Positions 62,524-64,000 of a DNA stretch of 64,000 bases are shown piece by piece. Position 1 is the stretch's first letter. Each line of letters begins with the position of its first letter. The stretch spans positions 3,462,546 through 3,526,545 of the forward strand of contig NZ_LT635783.1 in assembly GCF_900128455.1 (NCBI RefSeq), written 5' to 3'. The position numbers and the translations under genes are program-made. A model generated the notes under the pieces. That model had not been told where the DNA came from. It saw only the letters and a program-made list of their open reading frames with translations, and ran no database searches. Source of the DNA: Bacteroides mediterraneensis (lineage in GTDB: Bacteria > Bacteroidota > Bacteroidia > Bacteroidales > Bacteroidaceae).

Positions 62524-63225
62524 TCAGTCCAAAAATAAAAGTATTTCTGCCACCTGACCGGCATATTGTGCACCCACAGGCAGGTCTTCAGCCAGGCCTT
62601 TCAATTTCACCCGCGTACGAGTAAAAGATATTACAGATGAGATAGAGATAACATACGAACGGTGAATGCGCAAAAACATGCTGTCGGGCAATAAATCAGT
62701 AATAGCCTTCAGATTGGTACGGGTCAGCACATGTCCTCCCGACTGACGGACAATCTTGACATAATTCCCCAATGCCTCTACATACAATATATCTGAAAGA
62801 GGAATGCTCACATTATTGTATTCCTGCTTGACCACCAGACATTCGGGAACCGCGGACCGACAGGTATCCAAACGGCGCAGGGCTTTTTCCACCGCCACTT
62901 CAAAACGTTCATACGAGAAAGGTTTGAGAAGGAAGTCCACCGCGTCCAGGTTAAACCCTTCAAGTGCATACTCCGCGTAAGCGGTAGTAAAAATAAAGCC
63001 ACATTCATGCGGAAGGATATCGGCTATCTCCAGTCCGTTGAGACTGTTCATCTGAATATCCAGAAAGACCAGGTCGGGTTTCAGACGGCATATTGCCTCC
63101 AAGCCTACGCGCGGCTCACTAAAGGTAAGCAGTTCCATTCCCCCTCTCCGACGGCAGAACTGTTCAATGACCAACAGAGCCATCGGCTCATCATCGATAG
63201 CAATACATTTCAATTTTCTGTTCAT
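62524..63225 (-). CDS. LytTR-family response regulator
   Basis: 233 residues from ATG 63225 (MNRKLKCIAIDDEPMAL); the in-frame start at 63237 precedes it by four residues. Receiver with DDE, phospho-acceptor in LVFLDIQMNSLNG and Lys in LLKPFSYERF; C-terminal LytTR DNA-binding domain (YVEALGNYVKIVRQSGGHVLTRTNLKAITDLLPDSMFLRIHRSYVIS). Its kinase gene lies 17 bp upstream on the same strand. Confidence 0.93.
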   Translation of the reverse strand: MNRKLKCIAIDDEPMALLVIEQFCRRRGGMELLTFSEPRVGLEAICRLKPDLVFLDIQMNSLNGLEIADILPHECGFIFTTAYAEYALEGFNLDAVDFLLKPFSYERFEVAVEKALRRLDTCRSAVPECLVVKQEYNNVSIPLSDILYVEALGNYVKIVRQSGGHVLTRTNLKAITDLLPDSMFLRIHRSYVISISSVISFTRTRVKLKGLAEDLPVGAQYAGQVAEILLFLD

Positions 63226-63242
63226 AACCTTCTGCAATCCTT

Positions 63243-64000
63243 TCAGTCCTCATTTTTCAACCGTATGTCCAGGTTTACACGATAGATACCATTCTCCGCT
63301 CCTGCCTCCAACTCATAACGCCTCGGATAAAGCAACTCCAACCGTTTCCGGCAATTCTCAATACCAATGCCGCGCAAGCCATCTTCCCGAAACCGCATCA
63401 CCATATTTTCCGTTTCAAAAAGTAAGTGATGGTCGTCCACCCTGACGCAGATACGGACCGTACAGTCCACTTCCGATGAAGTGCCATACTTGAATGCGTT
63501 CTCAATAAAAGTGATGAGCAGCATCGATGGAACAAGCACCTGCCCGTCGGCAACTTCCACCTCCAGTTCCACATGAGTATGTTCATTCAAGCGGAGTTTC
63601 TGCAATTCAACATACTGACGGATGTATTCCAGTTCACGTTCTGCAGGAATAAGCTCAGAGCCACTCTGTGAATACATATAACGCAAGATGCCGGAAAATT
63701 TCACAAAGGCCGATTCCGTTTTGTCTGAACCGGAAAGCACCAAGGCATAAAGTGTATTGAGGGTATTAAACAGAAAATGGGGATTAATCTGCGCCTTGTA
63801 AAGAGCCAGCTCTGCTTTGTTCTTTTCAGCTTCTATCTCTTGACGCGAAAGAATCTGACGAAACAGCTCAAAGGTCAGTTCAATAGCCAGTGAAAAACCT
63901 GTCACCACCAAGAAGAAAAACCAGATGGTCTGTGTGCGCATGTGCAGGCGTACCTCTATCGGTCGGGTCACACCAGACACCAGTTCAGACGGTAACGGGA
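63243..64000 (-). CDS. LytS-type sensor histidine kinase (5' end cut by window edge)
   Basis: At least 252 residues, open to the right edge of the window; the in-window GTG at 63978 is not the real start because the frame continues upstream without a stop. One membrane segment is visible (IWFFFLVVTGFSLAIELTFEL), then a coiled coil, the phospho-acceptor His in INPHFLFNTLNTLYALV (His_kinase PF06580 pattern) and a HATPase end (LITFIENAFKYG, GIGIENCRKRLELLYP). It pairs with the LytTR regulator. More membrane segments are expected outside the window. Confidence 0.9.
   Translation of the reverse strand, partial: PLPSELVSGVTRPIEVRLHMRTQTIWFFFLVVTGFSLAIELTFELFRQILSRQEIEAEKNKAELALYKAQINPHFLFNTLNTLYALVLSGSDKTESAFVKFSGILRYMYSQSGSELIPAERELEYIRQYVELQKLRLNEHTHVELEVEVADGQVLVPSMLLITFIENAFKYGTSSEVDCTVRICVRVDDHHLLFETENMVMRFREDGLRGIGIENCRKRLELLYPRRYELEAGAENGIYRVNLDIRLKNED

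Overview
The window is a piece of a gut Bacteroidales chromosome (Bacteroides/Phocaeicola type). The evidence is a SusC/SusD pair, a hybrid two-component regulator remnant, TAnnTTTG-type -7 promoter boxes, a SusC-style TonB-dependent transporter, GIN-domain and DUF4878 lipoproteins, and the DUF3822-rsmD pair. The left half (1 to about 31,727) is the right-hand part of a transposable, Mu-related prophage. The right half is ordinary host chromosome.

Prophage. A leftward packaging/head module (Mu gpF-like head protein, DUF935 portal, gp36-like connector, large and small terminase; 293-5636) is divergent from a rightward module. The rightward module holds a ClpP-like prohead protease/scaffold, a major capsid protein with a BACON-like C-terminal domain, a lysis cassette (amidase, holin-like, spanin-like genes), tail tube, frameshifted tail chaperones, tape measure, Dit-like and Tal-like proteins and fibre proteins. 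No sheath or Mu-type baseplate genes are seen, so the tail looks siphovirus-like. The transposase and early genes lie to the left, outside the window. The layout resembles Hankyphage-type Bacteroides phages.

Diversity-generating retroelement (DGR). The 2183-residue fibre-like protein (20418-26969) ends in a 113-bp variable repeat (26789-26901). It is matched by a template repeat at 27392-27504, which has its own promoter-like box and is followed by a reverse transcriptase with DGR motifs (27708-29009). VR and TR differ at 13 positions, all of them adenines in TR, and all in 10 of 11 AAY (Asn) codons. No Avd-like gene is visible; the RT has an extra C-terminal domain and a translationally coupled DUF4376-like partner.

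Right end of the phage. After a 103-bp palindrome comes an AT-richer module: a small HTH protein, a thymidylate-synthase homologue with Asp at the position that selects dCMP over dUMP, and a D12-class adenine methylase. It sits where Mu carries mom. A terminator and two 13-bp direct repeats (likely transposase sites) mark the end.

Host. The phage has inserted into the histidine-kinase domain of a hybrid two-component system gene. The 3' part of that gene (ATPase end, receiver, AraC HTH) remains at about 31,728-32,900, next to the SusC/SusD/beta-helix locus it presumably controlled. Then follow: threonine-to-glycine genes (tdh, kbl, divergent); a RecD-like helicase; a small operon ending in rsmD; cardiolipin synthase; an outer-membrane beta-barrel protein; aroB; tRNA-Pro(GGG); an SPFH/RHH/membrane cluster; a FucP-type sugar transporter; a GIN-domain protein; a LuxR-type two-component pair; a DUF4878 lipoprotein; two tandem paralogous large lipoproteins; and a LytTR two-component pair whose kinase runs off the right edge.
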